A stretch of DNA of 20,730 nt from Bacteroidales bacterium (lineage in GTDB: Bacteria; Bacteroidota; Bacteroidia; Bacteroidales; P3): positions 1 through 20,730 of the forward strand of contig SFPR01000040.1 in NCBI GenBank assembly GCA_004551865.1. The letters are read 5' to 3'. Within the stretch, counting starts at the first letter, position 1, and every line of letters begins with the position of its first letter. The translations under genes were made by a program, and so were the position numbers. A model generated the notes under the pieces. That model did no database searches and was not told where the DNA came from. It saw nothing but the letters and a program-made list of their open reading frames with translations. Below are positions 7,034-16,140 of the stretch, piece by piece.

Positions 7034-8227
7034 TCAAATCTTGTCCAAAGCTGTCTTTATTCGTTCTATGCTTTCGGTGATTTGTTCATCGGTGATGATA
7101 AGAGCCGGTTTGAGACTCAGACATTGACTATTGAAAAGGTGTGTTCCCGTGATTATTCCCTCAGAGAAGCAAGAAATCAAAGCCTTTTGCCAATCGACAT
7201 CTTCTCTCAGCTCTATACAGTTGAACAATCCTATGCCTTTTACCTGCTTAATCAAAGGGTGGGTAAGCTCGTTGCGGTATCTTGTGCCTTTTCTTTCCAC
7301 ATCTGCCATGAGCTTGTCCTCAATTATGCAGTTGAGAGTTGCAAGGGCGGCAACGCAACCAAGAGGGTGTCCGCCAAAAGTGGAGGCATGACCTATCAAT
7401 GGGTGATGATTGTTGAGGCTTTGCATGATGTCATCTCTTCCGACGAAAGCTCCTATCGGCATTCCGCCTCCCATACCTTTTGCAATGCAGAGAATGTCAG
7501 GCACAACGCCATCAAAGTGTTCAAAAGCAAAGAGTTTGCCCGTTCTTCCGAAACCTGTCTGAATTTCATCGAAGATTAGAACTGTTCCTGTTTCGTTGCA
7601 GCGTTTTCTGAGGGCTTGCAACCAACCCTCGATAGGCAGTTTGACCCCTTCACCCACGGCAACAGCTTCTGCAACCACGCAGGCAGTACGCTCAGTTATC
7701 TTTTCAAGGTCTTCAAAGCTGTTGTAACCAATCTTGTTGCAGTCGGGGAGCAGGGGACGAAAGCCTCTTGTGAACTCTTCTTGCGAAAGCATAGACACAG
7801 CCCCGAGTGTTGAACCGTGGTAAGAGGCTTTACAGGAAATAATTTCACTTCTTTTGGTGAACAACTTGGCGGCTTTTAATGCTCCCTCTATGGCTTCCGA
7901 ACCGCTATTGACGTAAAAAATTTGCGAAAGGCTTTCCGGCAGAAACTCTTTAAGTCTTTTGATATATCTGTATTGGGGACTTTGGACAAATTCTCCATAC
8001 ACCATGACGTGCATATACTTATCCATTTGCTCCTTGACAGCCTGCACAACCTTGGGATTGCGATGTCCTACATTTCCGACGCAAATACCGCTCAACATAT
8101 CCATATATCGCTTTTTGTCGGTGTCCCAAACATAAATGCCCTCAGCCTTTTCGACATCTATCATTATTTGGTCTATTTCGCCCACTTGGGCAACCAATTT
8201 TCTGAAATCTTGTACTGATGTTTTCAT
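7034..8227 (-). CDS. Class III PLP-dependent aminotransferase (ornithine/acetylornithine/GABA type)
   Basis: A 397-residue fold-type I, class III aminotransferase, the only clearly intact leftward gene in the window. Cofactor-site motifs are NSGSEAIE (107-114), SYHGSTLGA (135-143), IFDEIQTGFGRTG (218-230) with Asp220 facing the pyridine nitrogen, and CIAKGMGGGMPIGAF (247-261) with Lys250 as the Schiff-base lysine. HASTFGGHPLG (280-290) covers the phosphate-binding Thr. The stretch that is usually E-P-x-Q-G-E-x-G reads EAVAVGEGV (187-195), which departs from the common form near the substrate-binding site. No arginine or polyamine genes are adjacent, so the amino donor is unknown. The ATG at 8227 is preferred over an upstream in-frame TTG at 8251, which would fall inside the predicted -7 element. 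Confidence 0.9.
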   Translation of the reverse strand: MKTSVQDFRKLVAQVGEIDQIMIDVEKAEGIYVWDTDKKRYMDMLSGICVGNVGHRNPKVVQAVKEQMDKYMHVMVYGEFVQSPQYRYIKRLKEFLPESLSQIFYVNSGSEAIEGALKAAKLFTKRSEIISCKASYHGSTLGAVSMLSQEEFTRGFRPLLPDCNKIGYNSFEDLEKITERTACVVAEAVAVGEGVKLPIEGWLQALRKRCNETGTVLIFDEIQTGFGRTGKLFAFEHFDGVVPDILCIAKGMGGGMPIGAFVGRDDIMQSLNNHHPLIGHASTFGGHPLGCVAALATLNCIIEDKLMADVERKGTRYRNELTHPLIKQVKGIGLFNCIELREDVDWQKALISCFSEGIITGTHLFNSQCLSLKPALIITDEQITESIERIKTALDKI

Positions 8228-8248
8228 TCTTATTGCCGTTTTTCGCTG

Positions 8249-8256
8249 CAAAGGTA
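8249..8256 (-). promoter_or_regulatory. Probable -7 element for the aminotransferase
   Basis: On the minus strand this reads TACCTTTG, a full match to TAnnTTTG, 21 bases before the ATG at 8227. No good TTTG lies at the -33 distance. It supports the ATG at 8227 over the upstream TTG. Confidence 0.55.
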
Positions 8257-8321
8257 AAATTTATTTTGACTTGGTTGTTTACTTTTTTGGTTTTTTGCTG
8301 TCTGTTGTTACACCAAAGTAT

Positions 8322-8329
8322 TAACTTTG
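8322..8329 (+). promoter_or_regulatory. Probable -7 element for the thioredoxin-like/mpl operon
   Basis: TAACTTTG matches TAnnTTTG and ends 29 bases before the ATG at 8359, so this start would have a short leader. It lies 66 bases from the divergent -7 element of the aminotransferase. No clear -33 TTTG is at the standard spacing. It also argues against the upstream in-frame ATG at 8218 as the true start. Confidence 0.5.
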
Positions 8330-8358
8330 CAGTTGTTTTTTTGACCAAAACGAAAACT

Positions 8359-9783
8359 ATGATTAGAAAAAGAAATTGGCTTTTGCTTGTCGTATTGCTT
8401 TGTTTTACAACATCGCTTTCGGCACAATATGAAATCAAAGTGGAAATTGAGAACTCCAAGGACTCTTGTCTGCTTTTGGGACACTACTATCTTGACAAGA
8501 CATACGCCATCGATACCGCTTGGAGTAACAAAGGCAAGTTTGTATTCAAGAAAAAGGACAAAAAGTTGGAACCCGGGATTTATTTTTTCAGCAATCTCAA
8601 AGGCAGGTTCTGCGAATTGATGATTGATACAGAGCAGAAAATGAGCCTAAAAACCGTAGAGAATGACTGGGTCGGCAAAATGAAAGTCAAAGGTTCAAAG
8701 ACATCTGCACTCTATTTTGATTATATGCAAGCCAATGAGCCTCTCAATAGGGAATATGAGCGTTTGAGTAAGGCAAAAGATGCCATGACAAAGCCGGAAT
8801 ATGACAGCTGTTTGAGGAGTGTGCAACTAAGAGGTGACAGCTTGAAAAACAGCTTTATCGAAAGAAATCCTCAGCATCTTTTGAGCAAAGTTTTGCTTGC
8901 AACAAAGGCTGTTCAAGTGCCGGAAATGCCAATTTTACAAGGAGAAGACGGCAAACCCGACAGCACAGAGTGGGCAAATCGTCGTTGGTATTGGTACAAG
9001 CAACATTTCTTTGACAATATCGACCTTGGTTGTTCGGGACTTTTGAGGACACCTTCGGCTGTTTTCTTCCGTTCCTATGATTATTTTTGGAACGAAATCA
9101 TGAAGTATGAAAGCGTGGACACTATTTTGGTCTATGCCGAACAGATTATCGACAAAGCCAAAGGCTCAAAGGCAATGAACCGTTTCCTTATTCACAATAT
9201 CACCGAACGCTATTTGCAAAGCCCTGTCATGGGACATGACAAGGTTTACGTCGAAATGGTGAAGCGATACATCAAAACAGGAAAGGCGGACTGGCTTTCT
9301 CCTTCGTCAATCGAGAGCGAAGTTCTTCGAGCCGAGAAGTGGGAAAATATTTTGATAGGGAAAACAGTACCAAACCTTGCCTGCCCCGATGAAAACAATG
9401 TTTGGCATGACCTCTATTCAATGAACAACAAATATAAAATCCTGATTTTTTGGTCTGCCGACTGCGGTCATTGTTCTACGGAAGTACCCAAGATTTACGA
9501 CTTCTACAAACAATACAAAGAGAAGTATAATCTTGAAGTCATGGCAGTCAATACCGAGAGCGACACACTGCATTGGCACAAGTTTATTGCAGACAAGGAT
9601 TTGCAATGGGTCAATGTGAACGGCTTGGTTGCCAACTTCGATTGGCGAGAGTACTTCGATGTGGTAAAAACTCCCGTGGTGTTTATTCTCGATGACAAAA
9701 ATAAAATCATTGCCAAGAACATTCAGGGAGACAATATCGCAAAGATTATGGAGTTGTTGGACGAGGGTAAACTTAAATTTTGA
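8359..9783 (+). CDS. Secreted TlpA-like thioredoxin-fold protein, CGHC active site
   Basis: A 474-residue protein with a signal peptide (about 1-22, cleavage after SLSA before Gln23). The N-terminal beta-rich region (about 24-110) resembles DUF4369-like domains. The helical middle (about 120-330) resembles DUF5106, and the C-terminal thioredoxin/TlpA domain spans about 333-470. The redox motif is CGHC (369-372) in FWSADCGHC, with the cis-proline Pro439 in KTPVVFIL. Proteins of this layout are common in Bacteroidota and are thought to be periplasmic thiol-disulfide oxidoreductases; partners are unknown. The frame opens at 8218, but the ATG at 8359 gives a proper signal peptide and lies behind a -7 element. 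A paralogue starts 5 bases after the stop. Confidence 0.87.
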   Translation: MIRKRNWLLLVVLLCFTTSLSAQYEIKVEIENSKDSCLLLGHYYLDKTYAIDTAWSNKGKFVFKKKDKKLEPGIYFFSNLKGRFCELMIDTEQKMSLKTVENDWVGKMKVKGSKTSALYFDYMQANEPLNREYERLSKAKDAMTKPEYDSCLRSVQLRGDSLKNSFIERNPQHLLSKVLLATKAVQVPEMPILQGEDGKPDSTEWANRRWYWYKQHFFDNIDLGCSGLLRTPSAVFFRSYDYFWNEIMKYESVDTILVYAEQIIDKAKGSKAMNRFLIHNITERYLQSPVMGHDKVYVEMVKRYIKTGKADWLSPSSIESEVLRAEKWENILIGKTVPNLACPDENNVWHDLYSMNNKYKILIFWSADCGHCSTEVPKIYDFYKQYKEKYNLEVMAVNTESDTLHWHKFIADKDLQWVNVNGLVANFDWREYFDVVKTPVVFILDDKNKIIAKNIQGDNIAKIMELLDEGKLKF

Positions 9784-9788
9784 TTTTG

Positions 9789-11249
9789 ATGAGAAGCGAT
9801 TTTCGATTTTGCGGCACGAGGCGGCTTTGTGTATTGATAGTTGTATGTTTTGTATTTGTGATTTGTGCATTTGAGAGCTTGTCGGCTCAAAACCGCAACT
9901 ACAATGTGAAACTTTGGATTTATGAGTTTGAGGATAGTGTGGTTTATGTGAGGGGAGCATACGGCGAAAGAACGGATATATTGCTCGATTCTCTCACCTT
10001 GCAGTCAGACGGCAGCTTTATTCTCAAAGGAAACTTCCACCCCGGAATTGTTGTCGTCTCTTCGGTAAAGGAAGATATGTTTTCATTCGTATTGGACAAA
10101 GAGACTGACTTTGAAGTGTCCATTTTCCCCGACGGATTTTACGAGGTAAAGGGCAGTATCGAGAATGACCGCTACTTGGAATACCAAAAGATGAACAGAG
10201 AGTACCGACTTGTTCTCTACCAAGCCGAGCTTGCTCTCAAGGAAGACCCTCAGAAGAAAGACAGTCTCAATTCTGTTGTGCAAAAAGCAAAAAACACTTT
10301 CGACACCTACCGCAATAGCTTCCACGAACTCTACCCTGACAATATGATGAGCGTACTTGTAAGGGCGGTTTCGCAGCCCGAAGTGCCTAAACACTATCTC
10401 AATCCCGACGGAAGTGTGAAAAAAGAAACAGCCTTGGAGTATGCTTATTATTTTCGTACGCACTATTGGGACGATTTTGATTTCTCAGACGAGCGAATTT
10501 TGGGAACACCATATTTCTACAAGAAGTTCCAAACCTATATCGACAAGATAACGATGCAAAATGCCGACAGCGTTTTTGTTTCTTTCAAGTCATTTATTGA
10601 TTTGGCAAATAGTCGCAAGGGAGAAAGCTATTCTCGCTACATCATGGAGCTTTATCTTACCAAACTTCCGCGTCTTCCGTTCTCCTTTAATGAGATATTA
10701 TACACTCGAATAGTCGATGAAATGATAAATGACGACTATACACCATGGCTTTCTCTCTCGGAAAGGGAAGCTCATCAGTCATATATTGAGCAGATACGAC
10801 CATTTCTTCCCGGAAAAGCTTTTCCTAACATTTCGGCACAGACTTTGGACGGAAGAGAACTCTCGCTTTATAACCTCAAACACCGATACACTATTGTTTT
10901 CTTTTGGAGTGCAGGTTGTGAGAGTTGCAAAAAGAATGCAGAAGAGCTGAGAGAGTTTTATAACAACAGCAAAGACAAGTATGACTTTGAGGTCTTTTCA
11001 ATCGAAATGGGAGGAGACAGAGACAAAACTCAAAAGCAAACCTCCGAAGAGGGTTTGGAGTGGTTTGTTTTACAAGCCAATCCGGCTCAAATAGAGAGCC
11101 GCTATGGTCTTAACGTAGAGCATACTCCCGAAATTTACATTCTCGACAGCAACAAGAGAGTGCTGAACAAAACAGTCCTCTCTTCACATATCAAAGCAGT
11201 GATTGAACAAGAAGAAAAGTTCTCGCCAAACTCTCGAAAAGAGAAATAA
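9789..11249 (+). CDS. Secreted TlpA-like thioredoxin-fold protein, CESC active site (paralogue of preceding gene)
   Basis: A 486-residue protein with the same layout as its left neighbour: a signal peptide (about 1-33, cleavage after SLSA before Gln34), a beta-rich N-terminal domain (about 37-125), a helical middle (about 128-335) and a C-terminal thioredoxin domain (about 340-475). The redox motif is CESC (377-380) in FFWSAGCESC, and the cis-proline is Pro447 in HTPEIYIL. Similarity to the neighbour is visible throughout but diverged, so this looks like an old tandem duplication. The ATG at 9789 is chosen over the in-frame TTG at 9780, leaving a 5-base gap to the previous stop. The tail is charged. 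Probably periplasmic thiol-disulfide exchange; partners unknown. Confidence 0.86.
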   Translation: MRSDFRFCGTRRLCVLIVVCFVFVICAFESLSAQNRNYNVKLWIYEFEDSVVYVRGAYGERTDILLDSLTLQSDGSFILKGNFHPGIVVVSSVKEDMFSFVLDKETDFEVSIFPDGFYEVKGSIENDRYLEYQKMNREYRLVLYQAELALKEDPQKKDSLNSVVQKAKNTFDTYRNSFHELYPDNMMSVLVRAVSQPEVPKHYLNPDGSVKKETALEYAYYFRTHYWDDFDFSDERILGTPYFYKKFQTYIDKITMQNADSVFVSFKSFIDLANSRKGESYSRYIMELYLTKLPRLPFSFNEILYTRIVDEMINDDYTPWLSLSEREAHQSYIEQIRPFLPGKAFPNISAQTLDGRELSLYNLKHRYTIVFFWSAGCESCKKNAEELREFYNNSKDKYDFEVFSIEMGGDRDKTQKQTSEEGLEWFVLQANPAQIESRYGLNVEHTPEIYILDSNKRVLNKTVLSSHIKAVIEQEEKFSPNSRKEK

Positions 11250-11285
11250 TTTTTACCAAAAGCAAACACAGAAAATCCATTGAAA

Positions 11286-12644
11286 ATGAGAGTACATTTT
11301 ATAGCCATAGGAGGAAGCGCAATGCACAATCTTGCAATCGCATTGCACAAAAAAGGATACATTGTCAGCGGAAGCGATGACGAAATTTTTGAACCGGCAA
11401 AGTCGCGTCTCCAACAATACGGACTATTGCCCGAAAGCGAAGGTTGGTTTCCCGAAAAGATAAGCGGGGAGATAGATGCAGTCATTCTGGGTATGCATGC
11501 AAAGGAAGATAATCCCGAATTGATAAAGGCAAAGCAAATAGGATTGAAGATTTACTCCTATCCGGAATATCTGTACGAACTCGGAAAAGACAAAACAAGG
11601 ATAGTGGTGGGTGGAAGTCATGGAAAAACAACCATAACTGCCATGATACTTCACGCATTGAAGACTTTGGGAATAAATACCGACTATATGGTAGGGGCAA
11701 AGATTGAGGGATTTGACGTAATGGTCAAGTCTGACGAGCAGAGCCGTTACATGGTGTTGGAAGGAGACGAATACCTTTCATCGGTTTTGGATATGCGACC
11801 AAAGTTTCATCTCTACAAACCTCATATCGGTATAATCAACGGAATAGCATGGGATCACATCAACGTCTTTCCGACTTTTGATAACTATGTGGAGCAGTTT
11901 AAGATTTTTGCAGACAAGATAGAGCAAAACGGAAGCCTGATATACTATAATCAAGACGAAAATATAAGAAAGATAGCAGCCCAAGCACGAAAGGATATTA
12001 GTCTTTTGCCATACGAGGGTTTGAAATGCAAAATAGAAAACGGCATTACCATAGTGCAGGAGGGCGGAAAGGAATATCCTATAGAAGTTTTCGGCAGGCA
12101 CAACCTGATAAACATGAACGCAGCCATGCTTGCCTGCGAGGCAATCGGTGTCAAGAGAGAAGATTTCTTGCAAACGATGTGTTCTTTTGCAGGTGCGGCA
12201 AAGCGTCTTGAAAAGGTGGCAGCAGGAAAGACACAAGCAGTCTTTTCGGACTTTGCTCACTCACCCTCAAAGCTCAAAGCCACAATACAGGCTGTCAAAG
12301 AACAATATCCCGACAGACGTCTGCTTGCCTGCATGGAGCTTCACACTTTCTCTTCTCTTTCTCGCAACTTTTTGTCTCAATATAAGGGTTGCATGGATAT
12401 GGCAGATATTGCAGCGGTTTACTTTTCCAAGCATGCTATAGAGCTTAAACGTTTGGAGAATTTAGATGTCAAAGAGGTTGCTGAGGCTTTTTCAAAGAGC
12501 GGATTGAGAGTATTTACCGACAGATGCTCTTTGCAGGAGTTTATAATAAGCAATTCCGAGAGCAATACCAACGTTCTTATGATGAGTTCGGGCAACTTTG
12601 GCGGTATAAACATCAAAGAATTTGCACAAGAGTTGATTAAATAA
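11286..12644 (+). CDS. mpl: UDP-N-acetylmuramate:L-alanyl-gamma-D-glutamyl-meso-diaminopimelate ligase
   Basis: Mpl attaches recovered murein tripeptide to UDP-N-acetylmuramate, returning wall fragments to peptidoglycan synthesis in the cytoplasm. The 452-residue protein has the Mur-ligase three-domain layout. The N-terminal nucleotide-binding motif IAIGGSAMHN (6-15) is closer to the Mpl GGTAM form than to the MurC GGIGMSG form. The ATP P-loop is GGSHGKTT (109-116). EGDEY (159-163) and WDHINVFPT (189-197) are also Mpl-like. GRHNLINMNAAMLA and DFAHSPSK occur in the central and C-terminal domains. The absence of other mur genes nearby supports recycling rather than the main MurC. The ATG at 11286 is chosen over an in-frame TTG two codons upstream. 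The gap to the next gene is 22 bases. Confidence 0.92.
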   Translation: MRVHFIAIGGSAMHNLAIALHKKGYIVSGSDDEIFEPAKSRLQQYGLLPESEGWFPEKISGEIDAVILGMHAKEDNPELIKAKQIGLKIYSYPEYLYELGKDKTRIVVGGSHGKTTITAMILHALKTLGINTDYMVGAKIEGFDVMVKSDEQSRYMVLEGDEYLSSVLDMRPKFHLYKPHIGIINGIAWDHINVFPTFDNYVEQFKIFADKIEQNGSLIYYNQDENIRKIAAQARKDISLLPYEGLKCKIENGITIVQEGGKEYPIEVFGRHNLINMNAAMLACEAIGVKREDFLQTMCSFAGAAKRLEKVAAGKTQAVFSDFAHSPSKLKATIQAVKEQYPDRRLLACMELHTFSSLSRNFLSQYKGCMDMADIAAVYFSKHAIELKRLENLDVKEVAEAFSKSGLRVFTDRCSLQEFIISNSESNTNVLMMSSGNFGGINIKEFAQELIK

Positions 12645-12666
12645 CGCAAATAAACAACATATACAA

Positions 12667-13815
12667 ATGGGAAAGTTCAAAGTAGGAGACAAAGTAAGGT
12701 TTTTGAGCAGCAGCGGCTGCGGAATAATACGCTCATTTGCCGCAACAAACGTGGCAAATGTCGAAGATGAAAGCGGATTTGAAATCCCGACAATGCTGAG
12801 CGACCTTATACCATATTATCTTCCCGAAGCAGAGGGAACGATTTTCGCAACAGAAAAACAAGACACTCAACCCTCTCTCAAAGAAGAGAAAACAAGCAGA
12901 GTGTCAAGCCCCGAGCAGGAAATACCTGCGGAAACAGAGCCGCTTGATAATCGTATCTCGCCACTATATCTCAATAAACTGAGAAACAAAACTTCCGAAG
13001 GCGTGTATCTTTGCTTTGTTCCTCATGAGCAAAGGTGGTTGGTTTATGGCGACATCGATGTTTATGTGGTCAATTTCACTCCTCACCGCATCATCTACTC
13101 ACTTTTGCTTGCCAAGGAGGGCTGTGGATTTGTTTCTCAGGACTTTAGTTCTTTGGAAGCCGAAGAAAAAGTTTTGATAGACACCATTTCGAGAGAGCAA
13201 ATAGACATCTGGAAGAGGGGTTGTGTGCAACTACTCTTTCACGACGACAAGATGCAGAACGTACTGCTTCCGATAAATTGCGAACTCAAAGTGAGAACAA
13301 ATCGTTTCTTTACCGAGGGCAGCTTTATCGAGAATGCCTTCTTTGCCGAAAAAGCAATAGTTTATCCGCTTTGCACAATGTTGTCGGTAGGTGTCTTTAT
13401 GCAGGGCGAAGTTGCCGAGACAGAAGAATGTAAAGACAAGTCCGAAGAGCCGATTGTGGAAACAATATATAAAAACGTTACCGACACATTTTTGCACAAA
13501 CACTTGAGCGGACGAAGCACCGCAGAAGTCGATTTACACATCAATGAACTTGTTGAAGATGCCGCATCACTTTCGCCCGAGCGTATTTTGCAACTGCAAC
13601 TTCACTATGCGACCAAGTGCCTCAATGAAGCAATAATCGAAAACGTAAATACAATCATTTTCATTCACGGAGTAGGGCAGGGCGTTTTGAAAAGGGAGCT
13701 TTGCAAAGAACTTGACAAATATAAGGGTTTGCACTATTTTGATGCTCCAATGGCAAAGTACGGAGTAGGAGCGACGCAAGTATATATTGGAACGAACTTT
13801 GAGAAAGTCAGATAG
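12667..13815 (+). CDS. DUF2027 protein with C-terminal Smr domain
   Basis: A 382-residue soluble protein. The N-terminus (about 1-50) is a small basic beta-rich module starting GKFKVGDKVRFL. A Glu/Pro-rich linker (about 55-95) follows, then a beta-rich DUF2027-type region (about 98-250). The C-terminal Smr domain (about 285-380) carries the DLH motif at 289-291 and HGVGQG from His334, the conserved residues of Smr domains, which in MutS2 and other proteins bind or nick nucleic acid. This combination is typical of Bacteroidota and its function is not known. It may act on DNA or RNA, but the sequence alone does not show this. The antiporter starts 2 bases after the stop, so the two are probably translationally coupled. 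Confidence 0.85.
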   Translation: MGKFKVGDKVRFLSSSGCGIIRSFAATNVANVEDESGFEIPTMLSDLIPYYLPEAEGTIFATEKQDTQPSLKEEKTSRVSSPEQEIPAETEPLDNRISPLYLNKLRNKTSEGVYLCFVPHEQRWLVYGDIDVYVVNFTPHRIIYSLLLAKEGCGFVSQDFSSLEAEEKVLIDTISREQIDIWKRGCVQLLFHDDKMQNVLLPINCELKVRTNRFFTEGSFIENAFFAEKAIVYPLCTMLSVGVFMQGEVAETEECKDKSEEPIVETIYKNVTDTFLHKHLSGRSTAEVDLHINELVEDAASLSPERILQLQLHYATKCLNEAIIENVNTIIFIHGVGQGVLKRELCKELDKYKGLHYFDAPMAKYGVGATQVYIGTNFEKVR

Positions 13816-13817
13816 CG

Positions 13818-16127
13818 ATGACACACCTTCCGACCATAATTACCGATTTGTCGCTCATACTGATATTGGCATCAATTTTCAGTGTGTTGTGCAAAATCCT
13901 CAAACAACCGGTCGTACTCGGCTACATAGTGGCAGGATTGCTCGCCGGACCACATATTTCTCTCATTCCAACCGTGCAACCCGAAAACATATCAACTTGG
14001 GCAGACATAGGAGTCATCTTTTTGCTCTTCGGAATGGGATTGGAGTTTAGTTTCAAGAAAATGATGTCCATTGGTAAGGTGGGAGGAAAGGCAATGCTTT
14101 TTGAAGTTCTCACACTCTCTGTTTTCGGTTTTGCAATCGGCAGGCTGATGGGTTGGAATGTTATTGATAGTATGCTCTTGGGCGGAATGCTCACAATGAG
14201 TTCGACTGCCATAATCGTCAAGGCGTTCAACGATATGGGACTTCAAAAAGAGAAGTTTGCAGGCATAGTTTTCGGAATACTTGTCTTTGAGGATTTGTTT
14301 GCCATTTTGCTCATGGTTATTCTTTCAACCTTTGCCGTAAGCAGGTCTTTTGAGGGTAGCGAGCTTGCAATGATGGTTGCAAGGTTAGGATTTTTTCTTG
14401 TGATGTGGTTTGTTTGCGGAATATATCTTATACCAACCCTACTCAAAAAGATAAAGAAATATCTCAACAGCGAGACGCTTCTTTTGGTTGCCATGGGTCT
14501 GTGTTTTCTTATGGTGGTTTTGGCAACCAAGGCAGGCTTTTCGTCGGCTCTCGGTGCGTTTATCATGGGTTCAATCCTTGCCGAAACCATAGAACTCGAA
14601 AACATAGAAAAGGTAATCCAACCCATCAAAGACTTTTTTGGTGCAATCTTCTTCGTATCGGTCGGAATGATGGTCGATCCTCAAGTGTTGTTTGACAATT
14701 TCTCCACGGTAATCATTATTGCCGCCGCTTCCATTGCCGGAAAGATGATTTTCACAACCACAGGCGTAAGATTGGCAGGCGAAAGCATGAAGACGGCAGT
14801 TCAGTCCGGATTTTCACTTGCACAGATGGGAGAGTTCTCTTTTATCATTGCCTCTATGGGTATGAGCTTAGGTGTAACCTCTGCAAGTATATACCCTATT
14901 GTGATAGCGGTTTCGGTCATCACCACCTTTACAACCCCATATACAATAAAACTTGCTCTTCCTGCCTACCACGTACTCGAATCTGTTTTGCCAAACTCCC
15001 TCACCGACAAACTCAACAAGCGAGAAGACAAGAAAGCAGGTGAGAAAGAATCGCAATGGAAACAGCTCTTGATGTCCTACTTTTTTAATTTGGCAATTTT
15101 TTCTGCAATCTGTCTTTCGGTTTACTTTGTTTCGGCAGCTTTTCTTTTGCCTCTGTGTGCAACTTTCGACAACTTGGACTTTGGACATATCATTTTCAGT
15201 TTCGTTAGCATTATTGCGATGTCTCCTTTCTTGATAGGAATGGTGAGAAATCGAGGAAGGCAGTCTTTCCTCTTTCTCTCGTTATGGTCTTCGCACAACA
15301 ACAATCGTTACTTCCTTACCGCAATGATAGGACTCAGATGGGTTGTGGCAATAGTTTTCCTTTTTATGACGATAAAGCTCTATTGGAACATATCTTCGGT
15401 TGTGATTGTGGTTGTTGCACTTGTTGTTTTTGCATTCATTTTCCAGAACAAAAATCTGCAAAAAGGTTATTGGAAGTTAGAAGCTCGCTTTGTGAAGAAC
15501 TTTAACCAAAGGCAGATAGAAATGAGGCTAAATCAAAACAGCAAACAAGAGGGCAATATGCACGAATTGGACAATCTGCATTGGATAGACAAAAATCTAT
15601 ATGTCTCAACCTATCTTGTGCAGAAGGGAGGGGTTGTCGAAAACAAAACATTGAAAGAACTGAACCTCCGAAAGGTCTATGATATCATCATTGTCTCTGT
15701 TACAAGGAACGGAAAGCAGATAAACTTTCCCGACGGCGACTTTCGCTTGGAAGTAAACGACACCTTGCTTGCACTCGGACAGATACAACAACTCAAAAAC
15801 GCACAAATAGACTACAAAGGAATAGACTTGGACTACTCAAAGGTGATAAACCTTCACGACTTTACGCTCAAACAGCAGGCAGACAAGCACAGCAGCATCA
15901 AATGTATGACTTTTATCATTGGAGAAAACTCATCTTGGATTGACAAAAGCCTCTACGATGCACAACTGAACCGCAAGACCAACTGCCTTGTTGTGGGAAT
16001 AGAGCGTGGAGACATACCTATACCAAACCCTTCGTCTCATGTGAGGTTCAAAAAGGACGACATGGTGTGGGTTATGGGCGATGACAAGTCGCTTTACAAA
16101 CTCTTGGAAACTAACTTTTTTGAATAG
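13818..16127 (+). CDS. CPA2 cation:proton antiporter with RCK-C (TrkA-C) domains
   Basis: A 769-residue inner-membrane transporter. Residues 1 to about 390 form a Kef/NapA-like core of about 12-13 helices, with PVVLGYIVAGLLAGP (31-45) and LLFGMGLEFS near the start, and an FEDLFAI stretch carrying the conserved acidic pair region. A second hydrophobic block of about four helices follows (about 417-555). The soluble C-terminal part (about 580-769) contains two RCK-C/TrkA-C-like repeats (about 580-665 and 694-765). I see no RCK-N Rossmann motif, so gating by NAD(H) through the usual Kef domain is unlikely. It probably exchanges K+ or Na+ for protons; the ion is not determined. It is fifth in the six-gene block and the ALDH start follows 13 bases later. 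Confidence 0.88.
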   Translation: MTHLPTIITDLSLILILASIFSVLCKILKQPVVLGYIVAGLLAGPHISLIPTVQPENISTWADIGVIFLLFGMGLEFSFKKMMSIGKVGGKAMLFEVLTLSVFGFAIGRLMGWNVIDSMLLGGMLTMSSTAIIVKAFNDMGLQKEKFAGIVFGILVFEDLFAILLMVILSTFAVSRSFEGSELAMMVARLGFFLVMWFVCGIYLIPTLLKKIKKYLNSETLLLVAMGLCFLMVVLATKAGFSSALGAFIMGSILAETIELENIEKVIQPIKDFFGAIFFVSVGMMVDPQVLFDNFSTVIIIAAASIAGKMIFTTTGVRLAGESMKTAVQSGFSLAQMGEFSFIIASMGMSLGVTSASIYPIVIAVSVITTFTTPYTIKLALPAYHVLESVLPNSLTDKLNKREDKKAGEKESQWKQLLMSYFFNLAIFSAICLSVYFVSAAFLLPLCATFDNLDFGHIIFSFVSIIAMSPFLIGMVRNRGRQSFLFLSLWSSHNNNRYFLTAMIGLRWVVAIVFLFMTIKLYWNISSVVIVVVALVVFAFIFQNKNLQKGYWKLEARFVKNFNQRQIEMRLNQNSKQEGNMHELDNLHWIDKNLYVSTYLVQKGGVVENKTLKELNLRKVYDIIIVSVTRNGKQINFPDGDFRLEVNDTLLALGQIQQLKNAQIDYKGIDLDYSKVINLHDFTLKQQADKHSSIKCMTFIIGENSSWIDKSLYDAQLNRKTNCLVVGIERGDIPIPNPSSHVRFKKDDMVWVMGDDKSLYKLLETNFFE

Positions 16128-16140
16128 AAACATCAAACCA

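Noticed and set aside
6989..7579. Long rightward open frame of 196 codons across the aminotransferase
   Set aside because: It is the antisense shadow of the aminotransferase gene, whose leftward frame has all PLP motifs; its first part also runs through the gpmA terminator hairpin.
16081..16140. Upstream in-frame ATG giving the aldehyde dehydrogenase 20 more residues
   Set aside because: It lies inside the antiporter coding sequence and the added residues do not resemble the family N-terminus; the ATG at 16141 fits better.
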